Shown piece by piece: positions 12,750 to 23,450 of a stretch of 64,000 bases of DNA. Positions within the stretch are counted from its first letter, which is position 1. The number at the start of each line of letters is the position of its first letter. This stretch comes from Monomorium pharaonis. Taxonomy: Eukaryota > Arthropoda > Insecta > Hymenoptera > Formicidae. The translations under genes were made by a program, and so were the position numbers. The notes beneath the pieces were generated by a model. It searched no databases, was not told where the DNA came from, and saw only the letters and a list, made by a program, of their open reading frames with translations. The stretch covers positions 33,889,943 through 33,953,942 of the forward strand of contig NC_050467.1 of the NCBI RefSeq assembly GCF_013373865.1, written 5' to 3'.

Positions 12750-13115
12750 ACCATCAAGAAGAATCGCCACCGCGCTGGGAAAAAGAAAAGAGCAAAAATC
12801 CTCAAGGCTCAACAAAAAGCCCTAGAGCGGGCTTTCGAGGAGATTGAGAATTTCGTGGGCTACCCGCTGGAACACACCCCCCTTCCTCCTCCAGTCACAG
12901 ACGCTCCGCCAGGAAGAGCAATCTCTTTCCTTGATCTGTTCCAAGAAGACACCGTCCCTTTGGAAAACTATAACCAGTTAACGTCTAACGCGCCCGAAAT
13001 AATCACGCTTAGCGATTCCGATCACGATTCTCCGGAGTTGGAACCTTTAGATCCAACTGCGGAATACCATAGCGATGCAGTAGCACAGATTATTATATTT
13101 CCTCCAGAGAATTAA
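12750..13115 (+). CDS. 3' exon of a spliced acidic protein, family unknown
   Basis: An open frame of 121 codons begins directly after a TTATTTGTAG acceptor and ends at TAA. An AATAAA signal follows near 13,150. The N-terminal third is strongly basic (KKNRHRAGKKKRAK), then a glutamate/glutamine-rich stretch. The C-terminal half is acidic and proline-rich with IITLSDSDHD, a pattern like a SUMO-interacting motif (hydrophobic core followed by acidic/serine residues). Candidate donors GTGAGTACT (12,224) and GTGAGTAGA (12,415) lie upstream. It could be an accessory gene of a retroelement or a small host gene. I do not recognise the protein; the SUMO-binding idea is motif-based only. Confidence 0.5.
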   Translation, partial: TIKKNRHRAGKKKRAKILKAQQKALERAFEEIENFVGYPLEHTPLPPPVTDAPPGRAISFLDLFQEDTVPLENYNQLTSNAPEIITLSDSDHDSPELEPLDPTAEYHSDAVAQIIIFPPEN

Positions 13116-13412
13116 ATAATACATGTAATAATCCTATACGTTGTTTTATTAATAAATATATACATATATATATATATCCAGATTCATTAATCTTAACTAC
13201 ATCAAGGTCATACTAACCAAATCCTACAAGGTTTTCCATCGGCAACAAGCTCTCGCCATACCCGGGTAGAGTTCGTGTAAGCGGGCTGCCCGAAATTTGA
13301 AAGGAGAGCTCCCGCGTCGGTCAGGCGACCGAGGCGTCGCGACGCACACATTGAGAAGAAATATCCCTAGACCCGGACGTTACAAGACGATCTTAAAATA
13401 AGATTCGACTAC

Positions 13413-13511
13413 GGCTGCGTTTCGATATTCACTGTCAGTACTGAAATTCTACAGTGTATGTGACGTAAACTATAGATTTTCAGTACTGGCAGTGAATATC
13501 GAAACGCAGCC
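13413..13511. mobile_element. Palindromic MITE (GGCTGCGTTTCGATATTCACT arms)
   Basis: A 99-bp near-perfect palindrome: the left arm to about 13,450 reappears inverted at 13,470-13,511 around a short centre. No coding potential. Confidence 0.85.
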
Positions 13512-13514
13512 TAT

Positions 13515-13651
13515 GGCTGGTATTCATCTTATTTCAAGATCGTCTCAAGCAATATCTTAAGATGCTAATACAGCTCTGTGATTGGCTGATGGCATTTTAA
13601 GACAGTACTTAAGATGATCTTAAATATAAGATCCGACTATGAATACTGGCC
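13515..13651. mobile_element. Short MITE related to the 9.3-kb foldback tips
   Basis: Starts GGCTGGTATTCAT and ends ATGAATACTGGCC, with internal ATCTTAAGAT-type repeats on both sides and a GTGATTGGCTGATGGCA centre. Its ends match those of the element at 9296-10,960. Confidence 0.8.
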
Positions 13652-14136
13652 TATGAATAACGGCCAAAAAACGCACTGTTTATACGTTGCGTTTGTCTGG
13701 ACTCTTCTAGGGACACTAGAGAAAAAATGTCCATAGATGTGCACGTATAGCTAAGGCAGAACCTCCTATGCGACCCTACTGCGCATGCGGCAGCAGACAG
13801 GTCGAGAACGGGTGGCACTAGAATGCCCACGTCTATCAATTGGATAATTTAAAATACAATGTTCTAATTAGTGTATATAAGAGACTATAGCAGCAATCAC
13901 CTGTGAATGGCTGTGGTCAATCCAGTCATTCTGTGGCTCACGCCCTCTCGAGCGCTATCTTCTCTCTTTTCATTGGCGAGACATATTTTTGGATGGCTTG
14001 TCTATTCTATATATTTTTTATCTATGTCTGTAACATTACTTGGTCAAGTTGGACATCCTGCTAAAGCGAAGTTGAACTCAGTTGAACTTGAAGCGAATCA
14101 AAGTTAATTTTAAGCGAAGTGAAGCTGGTGATAAAA
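13652..14136. other. Non-coding stretch before a K/E/R-rich frame
   Basis: Contains GTATATAAGAG near 13,872, a possible core promoter, and short frames without motifs. Nothing else is supportable. Confidence 0.35.
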
Positions 14137-14337
14137 ATGAGCAAAGAAATGCATGCAGAGAAAGAACGCAGAGAAAGATCAAAAAGCAGAGATGGACGTA
14201 AAAAGACAGAGGAGAGAGATAAAGAGAAGGAAGAGAGACTGAGGAGAGAAAACGAGGAGAGAGACAAAGAAAAGGAAGAGAGACGGAAGAGAGAGAAAGA
14301 GGAGATCAGAAAAACGAGAAGAGAAAGGTTTGTATAA
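14137..14337 (+). CDS. Lys/Glu/Arg-rich hypothetical protein or 5' exon
   Basis: Starts at ATGAGCAAAG and runs 66 codons. After 15 residues it is almost entirely K, E, R and D with repeated EERDKEKEER units, predicting a single charged helix. A possible donor (AAAG followed by GTTTGT) precedes the stop, so it may be a first exon. A second charged frame at 18,116 precedes an RGG exon, which suggests a shared architecture but not clear homology. Low-complexity composition makes a chance frame possible. Confidence 0.35.
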   Translation: MSKEMHAEKERRERSKSRDGRKKTEERDKEKEERLRRENEERDKEKEERRKREKEEIRKTRRERFV

Positions 14338-14484
14338 TTATACTTAATTTTTAAGTTACAATATAAATTTAGAAATGTGTAAGATGAATCGCGCTAATTC
14401 GAGCTTTACATTTTTGTATCGCAGTTGCAAAGATTAGGTTATATGAGAGAGACGTAAAGAAATCTAATCGAACACATAGATCTA

Positions 14485-14745
14485 ATAAGATAAATTGTTT
14501 ATGAAGTAGGGGAGAGTGTCCGCTACAAAGAAAAGAACGAATTAGTAGGTACGAAGTAAGAATATGGAAACGATAGAAAGTGGTCACGATAAATGTTGAC
14601 GGAACAATGAGGATGTCAATAATGAGGTTTGCTGAATAGAATAACTTGTAACATTTTGTCGCCATATTGAATTTATATGTACACGTGTACTTGACTGTAT
14701 CATGTCGCCGTCGGTGCCGTCAGTGATATTCTGTTAGGTTAGGTT
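14485..14745 (-). repeat. Left inverted flank of the array
   Basis: On the minus strand this reads like 47,045-47,298 on plus, from ACCTAACNGAATATCAC through ACAAAATGTTACAAGTTATTC to CCCTACTTCATAAACAATTT. Diverged relatives are at 17,441-17,780 (plus) and 22,000-22,207 (minus). The two outer copies bracket the whole repeat array in opposite orientation. It ends in three TTAGG words. Confidence 0.8.
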
Positions 14746-15097
14746 AGGTGTAATTTAGTATCAAGTAATTTGAAAAACTATAAGTGATTTTGATAATTTT
14801 AAAATAAGTATAGTTTAATTATAGTATAATTTGTAATTGTACGATGTTATAAGATTTTAAAGCAAATTATAAAATTTGTTTTATACTTATACATACATAT
14901 TTAAGATAATTTTTAACAAAATTTTATATAAACTTGTTCATCTTTACATTAATTTTAGTTAACATTTTTCTTTTTATAATCTAAAATCATTTGCATGTTA
15001 AATAAATTAATATTAATATTTAATTATGAGCACAATATCTGTTATTAATTAGAATAAATATATACGTATATAAATATTATATAGAATAAATATATAA

Positions 15098-15136
<39 letters not shown>

Positions 15137-15237
15137 TATGTACTATAATTAAACTTTATTATACTTTAAAATTAGCAAAATCACTTATACTTTTTCAGAT
15201 TACTTAATATTAAATTACACAACCTAACCTCTAACCT
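14745..15237. mobile_element. About 490-bp MITE with roughly 95-bp terminal inverted repeats
   Basis: The left end (GTGTAATTTAGTATCAAGTA) and right end (TTAATATTAAATTACAC) are inverted copies extending about 95 bp, around an A/T-rich centre with a TA microsatellite. A second copy at 28,079-29,458 is interrupted by a mariner element, which confirms the boundaries. Confidence 0.8.
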
Positions 15238-15246
15238 AATCTAACC

Positions 15247-15417
15247 TTAAAACCGCCCCCAGGAGGTGAAATAACGAAAACATCACCTACACCATCGACG
15301 TCCAAGAGCCAGGATGAAAAGGGGATAGCAGCGACGAACGTGGAGGACAGCGGAGAGCGGAGCGCGACCAAACAGTCTTGTGTAAGACTGGAGAGGTTAG
15401 AGGAGCGCGGAAAATGA
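15247..15417 (+). CDS. KTE-type exon, subtype 2
   Basis: An open frame of 56 residues ending TGA. It likely begins after the acceptor CCCCCAG/GAGG, since CTAACC words upstream look like a branch point; no ATG is present. It shares with other copies a TPSTS segment, an acidic middle and a C-terminal RLERLEER. Subtype 2 (also 30,069 and 37,983) has GERSATKQxCVRLER instead of KTE..IEGKSV. Function unknown; possibly the spliced accessory protein of the element. Confidence 0.45.
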   Translation, partial: LKPPPGGEITKTSPTPSTSKSQDEKGIAATNVEDSGERSATKQSCVRLERLEERGK

Positions 15418-15985
15418 ATAATCGCGTGTTAAAAAGACGAAAAGACGCGAGTTAAGGTTTTTAGTTTTCATGATTCAGTTCTGTTAAATTTTATCTTTTC
15501 TGTTGAATAGATAGATATTTTTTTTTATTATTATATATATACAAGATAAAGTTTCTTTATGATTTTATTATTATTTCAAGTCTATTTTTTAATAGCATGT
15601 AAGTTTGCGTTGAGCGAAAGCTGCGATATTATTAACGCATTAGATAAAGCGAGAAATTCGTTAAAAAATTCATACTAATTTCTTTTATAATTTTCTCACA
15701 AAATTATTATTATTATTAAAAATATATGCATGTTTTATAACATTTACTAGCAGTAAGTTTTATAGCATTAAGGATAGTGTTAGCAAAACCGAGCTGACAG
15801 ATAACTGTCAGATAGATATACGAAGATTTCGTGATATTAATGATACAAGCGTTAAAAAAGCGTAACGTGATTTTTCACGTATGAAAAATTTTATTATTTT
15901 ATTTTAATTCGCTGAAAGGACGAAAAGAATAAAGTCACGCGAGAATTTACTTTAAATGTTAAACTGTCAAATATTTTGCGTTAGC

Positions 15986-16108
15986 ATGAATCAGCTGTTA
16001 GAGCAGATACTTGATTACTATTTATTTTTAGTTATCATTATTATTTTGTGTCTATGGACAACCTTTTTAGTGGCATATGCGTACTGCATGCTAATAACGA
16101 TTTCGTAA
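15986..16108 (+). CDS. Conserved 40-aa hydrophobic micropeptide, unit A
   Basis: ATG to TAA, 40 residues. A polar N-terminus (MNQLLEQILDYY) is followed by a long hydrophobic run with LCLWTTFLVAYAY and a C-terminal ITIS. One transmembrane helix or two short ones are expected. Compared with the copy at 30,721 it has 17 silent and 4 replacement codon differences plus one isoleucine codon indel, strong evidence that the peptide is translated and under selection. It lies immediately upstream of the promoter boxes of its unit, in the position of a 3' accessory gene of a retroelement. Function unknown. Confidence 0.8.
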   Translation: MNQLLEQILDYYLFLVIIIILCLWTTFLVAYAYCMLITIS

Positions 16109-16189
16109 TTTTATGTTATGATAAATAAAGTTGATTCTATGTTTAAAATCATTTTATTTCATTGATTATTAGAAGTTAAGATTAAGTGC

Positions 16190-16513
16190 AAGCCGGTGGC
16201 ACCAAAAAGTGCAGCCGCAACGTGCAGACATATACGTTTGCACGAATAACGTTATAACATTGGCACTTCTTAGTGCCAAGCGCTACACGCACATTCCCAT
16301 ACGACAGCACGAGCGAGAATAACATCATTGGTCCTAAGCTTCGTGGAGGGGAGCATCGCAGACACAGTGGCTGCGCATTGGACGAGGATTCTATCTTGCG
16401 CTGAGCGTCTCTCGCATGGCGTGGGATTGGACGAAGAATCCGAGAGGGAGACGAAAGAGCTCGGATTGGTCGGCGAGGGAACTGCGGCGGCGGCGGCGCG
16501 TGCCAGTATAAAA
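16190..16513 (+). promoter_or_regulatory. Unit A promoter: GCAC palindromes, ATTGG boxes, TATA
   Basis: GGTGGCACC..AAGTGCAGCC and GGCACTTCTTAGTGCC lie upstream of several ATTGG (CCAAT) sites (for example GCGCATTGGACGAGG and GTGGGATTGGACG). TATAAAA at 16,507-16,513 follows. The same order is kept in the other units. Confidence 0.7.
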
Positions 16514-17486
16514 TACGACGACACGGCGTCGCAGAGGGAGAGAGTGACGCGAATCTTCAGACGAGCAACACGTACGTGCCGAGAAGATAAACCACGCGTA
16601 CTTAAGAACGACTTTCGCGCCTAAAGTCTTAGCGTGCGTAGCAACAAGTCGAGTCTTTTGTTCTTTCCCGCGGAAGGCATACCGCGACAACAAATTGTTA
16701 TTGGTGATACGTGCGTGCGTGATAGGCTTTCGCGAGTTTTCTTGCGACTTAACAAAAAGCTAAAGCGACGTGCGATAGTATCAGTTAACGCGAACACGCG
16801 TAATATTTTGATAAATTCGTTGAATGCGAGTAAGCGAATTTTGTACACGGAATCGAAGAAATTTCCGTTGACAGGTTTCATAACCTAAAAACACGAACAC
16901 GTTTGTGAACGAAGCGACGCGTTCGGGACATGTAAATATTTTTTGTGAACGAGTAAGAGGAAGAAGAAGCGGACACGTATGTGAATTAAAGCGACGCGTT
17001 CGGGATATTGTTAATAATAATATTGTTGTGTTTAATAAACATTTATTTGAGTTACACAAAAAATTAATACATTGAGTGATTTATACAAACCTGCTACGTT
17101 CCATGCATGAAATCCAAGGTGGAAATAAATCATCGTAGCTTGTGATCTGAAATCAAAAGTGAATTAGTTATTTACCATTTCTTTGGGATTACTGGAAGAA
17201 TATTCAACTTACCTGCGGCGACGATCCAGACGAAGGCGGAGATCCTGAAGTCCAGAGACGATCCGATGGCAGCGGGAAACCTGGAAATAAAGAAAGACAA
17301 TTAATACAATAATAAATCCTTGCTCTTAGGAGGGTAAAAGAGCTGGCGACCGGTGCAGAGACACGAGCGGCACTACATAAAGGTTTGATTAAATATATAA
17401 TTAGTAGCGAGATTTGTTATCCAACTTCCGAGATCGGTTACAACCTAACCTAACAGAACATCACACCGACGACATCGACAAAGTCA

Positions 17487-17628
<142 letters not shown>

Positions 17629-18115
17629 ACATAAATTTAATATGGCAACAAAATGTTGCAAGTTATTGCATTCAGCAAACATCCTCTTTGACAGAATATT
17701 TTTTATAACCAATTTTCTTCTTCTTAGACGCCACCTAGTTGAGTGTCCTTATTCTCACTTCATGTTAGTAGGGTAATTTTTCTCTTTAATCTAATATATC
17801 AGTGAGAAGGAGAGGCGGAAGAAAGAGAAAAGTGCCCTACTAACTCGTTCCCTTTGTAGAATACCCCTACCTAAGATTTTTATAAGCAGCCTTAATATAT
17901 CTATGAATGCAACTTAGACTGTTAAAGTTAACATGTTAGGAGGAAGCTTAATATGGTTTAGTATAGACATGTGAATTTAGTACAGATTAAGTTACATATA
18001 AAGGCAATAATAAATTTGCATCATTTTGTTATTGGTCTACATTTACAATATAAAAAGTATAAAAATGTTTTAGAAACGTTCTATTGGAGAGGAAGGCAAA
18101 AGAACAAAATTTTAA

Positions 18116-18383
18116 TATGAGAGAAATGAGAGAGGTAATAGAAGACGAAGGAGGGAGGAGGCACAGAACAGAAAGAGAAGAGAACGAAAAACAAAAAGAT
18201 ACAAACACCAGAGAGGATAAAGAGGACGAAGGAGGGAGGAGGCACAGAAGAACAGAAAGAGAAGAGAACGAAAAACGAAAAAACAAAAACACCAGAGAGG
18301 ACGAGGGAGAGATTATGGAAATTGACATTGAAAGTGATAAAGAAAATGAAAAAAATAAAAAAAAAGAGGAGGAAAAATTTTAA
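18116..18383 (+). CDS. Charged K/E/R-rich exon of an RGG protein
   Basis: From ATGAGAGAAATG the frame encodes about 88 residues rich in E, R, K and N with a duplicated GGRRHR(R)TEREENEK block. The frame stops at 18,381-18,383. About 15 nt later AACAAGAG/GTACAT is a plausible donor, and TTTTTATGCAG at 18,480 a plausible acceptor to the RGG exon. The stop lies just after an A-rich tract (18,345-18,367). A one-base slip there would open the frame to the donor, so the gene is either slightly broken or differently spliced. Only the start of this exon survives in the inverted arm (21,605-21,700). Confidence 0.5.
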
Positions 18384-18480
18384 AACAAAGAAACAAGAGG
18401 TACATATAAATGTAAAGTTCTATATATAAGAATAAACCATAAAATTACTTCAATTTTGTTAATTTATTGTTTTTTATGCA

Positions 18481-18728
18481 GGTATTATTCGTCAAAATAT
18501 CAATGGAACAGAGGAAATTGGAGAGGTAGAGGGAGAGGCGGAAAAGAAAGAGGTGATTTTGAATGGCGGGGAAGCTGGGGAGGAAACTGTGGAGGAAGAG
18601 GGATGAGCAGAAGAGGAAGAGGGATGAGCGGAAGAGGAAGAGGGATGAGTGGAAGAGGAAGAGGCAGCAGAGGAGGAGGAGGTTGGAGAAACGGACCATA
18701 TATGGTCCAATCAAACATTTATATGTAA
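18481..18728 (+). CDS. RGG/GAR-rich C-terminal exon
   Basis: Follows a pyrimidine-rich acceptor ending TATGCAG. It encodes about 82 residues: YYSSKYQWNRGNW, then RGRGRGG and three GRGMSxRGRG repeats, and a tail GGGWRNGPYMVQSNIYM before TAA. Arginine-glycine repeats of this kind bind RNA and are methylated in fibrillarin- or GAR1-like proteins, but no folded domain is visible. Architecture resembles the gene at the right edge (charged/RGG plus tyrosine-rich tail). Confidence 0.55.
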
Positions 18729-19632
18729 AACATTTAAAAAATTTTTTATTAAGTTTAATGCGATAGCAAATTTTTTTTTTAATAATATTTTATGTCACAT
18801 TTTGTCTTTTATTTCATTTTTTTTTAAATTTTATTACATTTTATTACACTTCTGTTTAGTTTTTAAATATTTTATGTTTGATTTTATTATTTTATTTTAT
18901 CTTTTTATTTTATTTTAAGTAGTTAGCTTTTTAATTTTTTAAATATATTAATTATAAGAAAGTGTTTGTTTGTAACATAAATATAGAAATTCTACATATG
19001 TATACAGTGTTTATTTTATCCATTACCACTATAACCTCTTTCCCCACAATAAATACAATTCATTCATTTACTGAAAAAGTTTCTTATTAAATTTTTGTGA
19101 ATATTTTTAATTAGACATATTTAATGTATGGGTGAGAATTATTTTTCTTATTTTTAAAAATCTAATAATTTTAAAAGTGTCTTGTTAAACCTTTTTTCTT
19201 TGACTTTGAAAAAATTAATTAAGGATATTAATTTAAAGTGCAGGACAATGCAAAACACGTTACAAGGATAATTGTGTTTTATTCCTGCTTGTGTTAATGC
19301 TCTTAACAAGTGATTACACATTATTACGTAAAAGTGTTCCATAATTTTTATGCAATGTAAAATATAGTTGTTTCAAGAATGTTGCTGATTTTATATAATA
19401 GTAATAATATTTTGTCTATATTGTATAATATTGATCAATTATGTTTTTAACAAATACTTTATAAGTGCAAGAAAATGAAATACACGTTTCAAGGATAATT
19501 GTGTCTTAATATACATATAATATTTTCCAATAAATCATGTATTTTCATTACACTAACTACAATTTAGAATGTTTTAAGTAAATGTGATACTTGTAAGTTT
19601 ATCATAGATTTGCAGATAGAGAAAGAAATCAA
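18729..19632. other. AT-rich DNA, no gene seen
   Basis: Contains T-rich runs, AATAAA near 19,050 that could end the RGG transcript, and two short diverged repeats sharing ACGTTNCAAGGATAATTGTGT (about 19,257 and 19,482). No protein motif. Confidence 0.5.
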
Positions 19633-19806
19633 TTACTTCCCAGCAAACACAAAGTTACATATAACGTGCTTGTTAGTTGTAATTTCCCACTCAATAATAT
19701 AATTGCAATATAACACACGTGTTATATTACAATTACATTATTGAGTGGGAAATTACTAACTAAAAAACTAACAGGTACGTTACATGTAACTTCGTGTTTG
19801 GTGGGT
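19633..19806. mobile_element. MITE, CAGCAAACACAAAGTTACAT family, copy 1
   Basis: A palindrome around TTGCAATATAACACACGTGTTATATT, with arms containing TTTCCCACTCAATAAT and its inverse. Near-identical copy at 33,034-33,200 interrupts a unit E intron, so both insertions are recent. Confidence 0.9.
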
Positions 19807-20269
19807 TAGAACAAGTAATATTTACTTGGAAGTAGTAATTATTTTTCTGGTAGACTAAGACGTACAGATGATTCTTGGGTATCCATATAAATATATTACT
19901 CATATTGCAGCTCATAACCACTTCATCGGCAGGCCAGCTGAGTGGCATTATAGTGTATACTTCGTTGTATTTGTTTCGGACAAGATGCTTTTCACCTATT
20001 TCAATACATTGCAAAAAAATAAACTGTTCATTATATTCTATAATTTTTGAAAAACTATGTTATATTTAGTACCTTTAAGTAAACACAAAAAGCATTTGAG
20101 ATTAATAATAAATTTTGTGTAAATGTCCGGATATAGATACATGTCCGGTCATTGAAACGTTTACCTTAGTGGAGAATCAATGAATAAGATATTAAATTAT
20201 ATGTTTATTTAATAAATAATTTAATAAACAATTTAATAAATAATATATATTATAAAAATAAATGAGATA

Positions 20270-20460
20270 CCTGTTACTATAAAATAAGTGAAATTCCCAT
20301 AAAATTACCTTTTTTAAAAAAAGGTAAAAAAAGGTAAAAAAAGCGCCAAGTACATGCGCGCAAAAAACTCCCTTAAAAATGTATTTTTAAACAAAACAAA
20401 ACGTCTTCAAAAATGTATTCTTGGTTAAAACGATTTTGATTTGACATTACAAAATAAGAA
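20270..20460. repeat. Half-copy related to the 24.8-kb element flank
   Basis: Shares ACCTTTTTTAAAA, GCGCCAAGTA..ATGCGCGC and a TGACATTACAAAAT tail, in opposite orientation, with 24,840-24,935. Probably the end of a related transposon. Confidence 0.5.
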
Positions 20461-20463
20461 TAT

Positions 20464-20575
20464 CCCAGTGAGAAATAGTACATCCAATCGACATCGATTC
20501 GACATCGAAATCATCACTTCGATGTCAATTCGACGTTGAATTGGTGTCGAATTCGTTATCGTTTCTCGCTGGGAT
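20464..20575. mobile_element. CCCAGTGAGAAA-ended palindromic MITE
   Basis: Ends CCCAGTGAGAAA and TTTCTCGCTGGG are inverted. The inside consists of TCGAYRTCGA-type repeats arranged symmetrically. About 110 bp, non-coding. Confidence 0.8.
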
Positions 20576-20639
20576 AAAGTTGTAACCGTGAACTTTTAAT
20601 TTGATTGGCTACGGATAGCGCGGGCCGCGGGGTTCAAGA

Positions 20640-21335
20640 TTCGGGCGGTGGGCTGGTCAATATTGACGAAGATGCAGCCACTTAAAGTTTCGAAAAATTT
20701 CTAAGTTTACGAGAAAAATTTTTTTTCGGAATTTTAAAATTTTTGTTGAAGTTCCGTTGGCCCCCGCACGAGTGCTTTTGATGTCTCTTATGACTTAAAG
20801 CGCTAAGGTTAGTATTAACGAAGTTGCAGCCACTCAAAGTTTCAGATTTGAAAAATTTCTAAGTCCCAAGTGAAAATTTTTTCTTGCGAATTTCGGTGTT
20901 TTCGCGGCAGTGCTGTTTGCCCCCGCACTAGTGCTTTCAAAGTCTCTTAAGGCCCGAAGTGCTAAAGTCAAAATTGACAAAGATGCAGCCACTTAAATTT
21001 TCAGATTTGAAAAATTTCTAAGTCCCAAGTGAAAATTTTTTCTTGCGAATTTCGATGTTTTCGCGGCAGTGCTGTTTGCCCCCGTACGAGTGCTTTCGAA
21101 GTCTCTTAAGGCCCGAAACGCTAAAGTCAATATTGACGAAGATGCAGCCACTTAAAGTTTCGAAAAATTTCTAAGTTCCCGAGAAAAAAATTTTTTTTGC
21201 GAATTTTGGTGTTTTCGCGGGAGTGCCGTTTGCCCCCGCACGAGTGCTTTCGAAGTCTCTTATGGCCCGAAGCGCTAAAGTCAAAATTGACAAAGATACA
21301 GTCAAATTTTGGATTTTACTTTAATTTTAAATTCT
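20640..21335. repeat. Tandem repeat, period about 155-159 bp, about 4 copies
   Basis: The word GTCTCTTAWGGCCCGAA recurs near 20,783, 20,942, 21,101 and 21,255 (intervals 159, 159, 154), with GCCCCCGCACGAGTGCTTT and AAATTTCTAAGTCCC in each unit. An inverted trace of CGTGCGGGGGC lies at 21,533. No coding. Confidence 0.85.
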
Positions 21336-22290
21336 GGGGTTATTTTGATTGCACTCTCTTCGCACTCATCGGTGCACTGTAGCACTCTTTGAAATCTTTT
21401 GAAATCCGCAAGAAAAAATATTTTTTTTTAAATGGGGAGCTGCGTGAAGTTGGCCCCCTCATTTTTGAAATTGGAATTTCTTTGCTTTAAACGGTTGCAC
21501 TCTTTTTAAATTTGACTCAGCACTGTTGCACTCGTGCGGGGGCAACTGGCACTCCGATTAATTTTTATAAAATTTAAAAATGTGGGGCTAACTTCACAGT
21601 CATGCCTCCTCCCTCCTTCGTCTTCTATTACCTCTCTCATATTAAAATTTTGCTCATTTGCCTTCCTCTCCAACAGAACGTTTCTAAAACATTTTTATAC
21701 TTTTTATATTATAAATGTAGACCAATAAAGAAATGATGCAAATTTATTATTGCCTTTATATGTAACTTAATCTGTACTAAATTCACATGTCTATACTAAA
21801 CTATATTAAGCTTCCTCCTAATATGTTAACTTTAACAGTCCGAGTTGCATTCATAGATATATTAAGAAAGACTGTTTATAAAACTCTTAGGTAGGGATAT
21901 TCTACAAAGGGAACGAGTTAGTAGAACACTTTTCTCTTTCTTCTGCCTCTCCTTCTCATTGATATATTAGATTAAAGAGAAAAACTACCCAACTAATATG
22001 AAGTGAGAATAAGGACACCCAACTAGGTGGCGTTTAGAAAGAAGAAAATTAATTATAAAAAATATTCTGTCAAAAAAGATGTTTGCTGAATGCAATAACT
22101 TGCAACATTTTGTTGCCATGTTAAATTTATTTGTGTGTGTACGTGTGTGAATGTGTGTGTGTGTGTACTGACTTTGTCGATGTCGTCGGTGTGATGTTTT
22201 GTTAGGTTAGGTTGTGACCGGAATTAACGATGCATAAGACTTTACAACCGCTGATGGGAATGAACTCACATACCTTTTTTGTATTACAGG

Positions 22291-22670
22291 TAACGGTCGC
22301 CAGCTCTTCTTACCTCCTAAGAGTAAGGAACAGGATGCCCAGACGCTGGATACCCGCTGGAACATCCGTCGTCACGCTCAGGACCACGCCCGTGTTGCGA
22401 TGAGTATCCGCTTTGAGGTTATGTACTCTCGCGCGCAGTGGTTTCTCGTTGTGTGTGGATCTGCTACCACTTACTAATTCACTTTCTTTCTTTTTCAGGT
22501 GCTGCCCACTTCCCAGAGGAACACTTCCGGCTCGCCGCAATTTCCCAGGATCATCCACAGGTAAGTCCCAGATTTCTAGGTTATGTATCGCCTTTGTCCC
22601 AGTCTTTATGAGATGCTTTATTCTAGGTCCCCAGAGTACGTTCGTAGGATAGGATTTCTCGCACAGAAAG
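22291..22670 (+). other. Opposite-strand mini-exons of unit B
   Basis: Three exon-like blocks with strong signals: TGTATTACAG/ before 22,291; TTTCTTTTTCAG/ before 22,499 with CCACAG/GTAAGT after 22,560; TTTATTCTAG/ before 22,627 with AGAAAG/GTAAGT after 22,670. Unit E (32,740-33,707) keeps the same exons with identical or near-identical lengths (62 and 43-44 nt). In other units the splice sites persist although the reading frame does not, so a spliced non-coding antisense RNA is more likely than a protein. Confidence 0.5.
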
Positions 22671-22977
22671 GTAAGTAGAATACAGAGTATTTGTAACAAT
22701 AACAAATGGAATATGTGTTTATTAACTATCACTCTTAGTTTCAGTTCACAGTACCCGATCGCGTGGCTTTTGCACAATCGCGTTATCGAGTTCCTGATTT
22801 ATTACGTGAGCCTACTCGCATTCAGCTCTCGTCGTTATTAATTACGCTGACGTGGTAATCACGGAACTTCCGCTCGCAGTCGCACGATCGCACTTTGCCA
22901 CGAAATGACCGACGACGGTTTACGCGCGAAAACTTGCGTGGTTTCTCGTGAGGATTGTTCCTCATGGTATTCGCACA

Positions 22978-23262
22978 TTATATACCAGGCGGCATCTCCC
23001 TTCCGTCTGGCCGCTCGCCAATCAGCGATAGCGTCATCTGCCACCACCCGGGATTTTACGATACCCCTACCGCTCATGCTGTGGCCACTCGACGCGTTGC
23101 GTCGCCTCGCGGGATCGCACGCTGGGCTATCCCCTCTTCCGTGGCTTTCGCCAATCACAGCAGAGCGTGGCTGACTCGCGTGAGATGCGCCTCGCTCTTC
23201 CCTATGCTGTGTTCGAGCTTACAGAGAAAATTAATATATTGCACCCGAAAATGCAAAAGTGC
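22978..23262 (-). promoter_or_regulatory. Unit B promoter
   Basis: On the minus strand TATATAA (22,984-22,978) lies downstream of CCAAT-type ATTGG sites (for example near 23,025 and 23,155) and the diverged GCAC boxes at 23,240-23,262 (GCACTTTTGCATTTTCGGGTGC). Confidence 0.55.
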
Positions 23263-23326
23263 AGGGAAGTGCGCCACTCTGTACTTTGCATTAAAATATT
23301 TAAATAAACAAAATATCACCTTTAGG

Positions 23327-23450
23327 TTGTGTAACTGCAACATAAAGACAAAATGCATATGACACTAAAACTGTAATCCAAAGTCGCATTAACGCGATGA
23401 AATATATGAATACAGAGTAGCACACAACTTCCTGTAACTATCTTAACATT
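23327..23450 (-). pseudogene. Broken micropeptide, unit B
   Basis: Clear relative of the intact frame at 34,527-34,405. It has TAG at codon 4, a one-base insertion near codon 17 (four A residues where unit E has three) and a stop changed to CAA. It is the only unequivocally broken member of the family and gives a neutral comparison for the nine intact ones. Confidence 0.8.

Larger units (their letters stand above)
15238..17440 (+). mobile_element. Array unit A
   Basis: Complete unit: KTE exon 15,247-15,417, micropeptide 15,986-16,108, promoter 16,190-16,513, leader hairpins 16,894-16,927 and 16,971-17,004, AATAAA at 17,034, opposite-strand mini-exon 17,213-17,280, terminal hairpin from 17,323, primer-site-like TGGCGACC at 17,344, then donor AAAG/GTTTG near 17,375. 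The downstream junction is occupied by the RGG-gene element at 17,441. Confidence 0.65.

Noticed and set aside
16270..16881. Overlapping frames on both strands in the unit A promoter and leader
   Set aside because: Not conserved in unit C2, which has the same nucleotides broadly but different stops.
22310..22777. 155-codon minus-strand frame in unit B
   Set aside because: Runs antisense to the splice-bounded mini-exons; no homologous frame in unit E.
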